A stretch of DNA of 64,000 nt, taken from contig JAFYYM010000073.1 of assembly GCA_017557535.1 (NCBI GenBank), positions 1-64,000 of the forward strand. Reading direction: 5' to 3'. The position numbers and the translations under genes were made by a program. Origin of the DNA: Bacteroidales bacterium. GTDB taxonomy: Bacteria; Bacteroidota; Bacteroidia; Bacteroidales; UBA932. The notes beneath the pieces are model-generated. The model made no database searches. It was not told the origin of the DNA and saw only the letters and a list, made by a program, of their open reading frames with translations. Shown one piece after another: positions 63,415 through 64,000 of this stretch. Position 1 is the stretch's first letter. Every line of letters starts with the position of its first letter.

Positions 63415-64000
63415 TTATTCCTCCACAAAAAGACCGTCCCTCATGAACAGGGACCTGTCGCACATCGCCGCCAATTCAGGATCGTGCGTCACGATCACTA
63501 TTGTCTGGCCGTGACGTTCCCTCAAATCGAAGAAAAGCTGATGAATTTCCGCCTTTGTCTTTGAGTCGAGATTGCCGGAAGGCTCGTCGGCGAAAAGGAT
63601 GGCGGGATCATTGACAAGGGCTCTGGCGATAGCCACCCTCTGTTGCTCACCTCCCGAGAGCTCAGACGGCTTGTGATCCATGCGCTCCCCAAGCCCCATC
63701 TCGTTCAGAAGCCTGGTGGCGGCTTCCTTGGCGTCACGGTCGGAACGCCCGGCTATAAAAGCCGGAATCATCACATTCTCAAGAGCGTTGAACTCCGGAA
63801 GAAGATGATGGAACTGGAACACGAACCCTATCCTGCGGTTCCGGAAAGCGGAAAGATCCTTGCCTCCGAGATGCAGGACATCGGTGCCGTCAATCTCAAG
63901 AGAACCGGCATCCGGAGTGGAGAGAGTGCCGAGTATCTGCAACAAAGTGGACTTCCCTGCCCCTGATGCTCCCATGATCGAGACAACCTCCGACTTCCCC
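63415..64000 (-). CDS. LolD/MacB-type ABC transporter ATPase, 5' end outside the window
   Basis: About 195 codons are in view and the reading frame continues past base 64000; the Met at 63975 is internal ([18 protein letters not shown]). Walker A is GASGAGKST, the Q-loop region is [20 protein letters not shown], the signature is [18 protein letters not shown] and Walker B is [12 protein letters not shown]. The [15 protein letters not shown] segment is typical of LolD lipoprotein-release ATPases, but MacB-type exporters are similar. The membrane partner is not in the window. Confidence 0.9.
   Translation of the reverse strand, partial: GKSEVVSIMGASGAGKSTLLQILGTLSTPDAGSLEIDGTDVLHLGGKDLSAFRNRRIGFVFQFHHLLPEFNALENVMIPAFIAGRSDRDAKEAATRLLNEMGLGERMDHKPSELSGGEQQRVAIARALVNDPAILFADEPSGNLDSKTKAEIHQLFFDLRERHGQTIVIVTHDPELAAMCDRSLFMRDGLFVEE

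Overview
This window reads as chromosomal DNA of a gut-type Bacteroidales bacterium (phylum Bacteroidota). The evidence is the set of Bacteroidota-typical genes (DUF3078, DUF3822, WbqC-like, DivIC, BT_3928-type DoxX/MauE protein, FKBP lipoproteins, archaeal-type ProS), a SusD relic, host-glycan enzymes (GH29 fucosidase, GH109, GH2, fucose permease and isomerase), and many TAnnTTTG -7 promoter boxes, several with a TTG box 19-21 nt upstream. G+C looks close to 50 percent. Genus cannot be assigned by reading alone.

Layout. 1-9.3 kb: a cut Vat/CatB-type acetyltransferase, initiator tRNA, hisS, a secreted beta-helix protein, sppA, then proS-DUF3078-tilS on the minus strand. 9.5-16 kb: an aromatic-repeat lipoprotein, a FadL-like outer membrane protein, and the lipid A operon lpxD-lpxC-lpxA-wbqC, in which LpxC is not fused to FabZ. 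16-21 kb: rimP-nusA-infB behind a terminator-like leader hairpin, followed by a decayed susD relic. 21-30.9 kb: folP, tmk, a BT_3928-like protein, purB, divIC, a nucleotidyltransferase, a CPBP protease, rpsO-pnp and a YgjP-like metallopeptidase.

31-41 kb is a sugar and sugar-acid block. It holds a GH29 fucosidase and a five-gene minus-strand operon: GH2, a PfkB kinase, a LarA-type nickel-pincer enzyme, 6-phosphogluconate dehydrogenase and a fructuronate-reductase-like SDR. cstA is divergent from this operon. I infer that the operon feeds uronate or aldonate carbon into the pentose phosphate pathway through a C2 epimerisation of mannonate to gluconate.

40-50 kb holds a HerA-like ATPase, rsmD-DUF3822, an nrnA-FKBP-FKBP-MATE-kinase run and a serine hydrolase. 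50-56.6 kb: ptb-like/ackA, a short ComEC and fucI-fucP. 56.6-64 kb: lepA plus a glycosyltransferase-like gene, an ECF sigma operon with a CpxP-like protein, a GH109-like lipoprotein, a YfcC transporter and a cut LolD-like ATPase.

The most unusual signal is a pair of about 110-bp structured palindromic elements at 42.1 kb and 50.1 kb. Each fills a gap between convergent genes. They share a conserved core with compensatory changes, while their long outer inverted arms are completely different in sequence.
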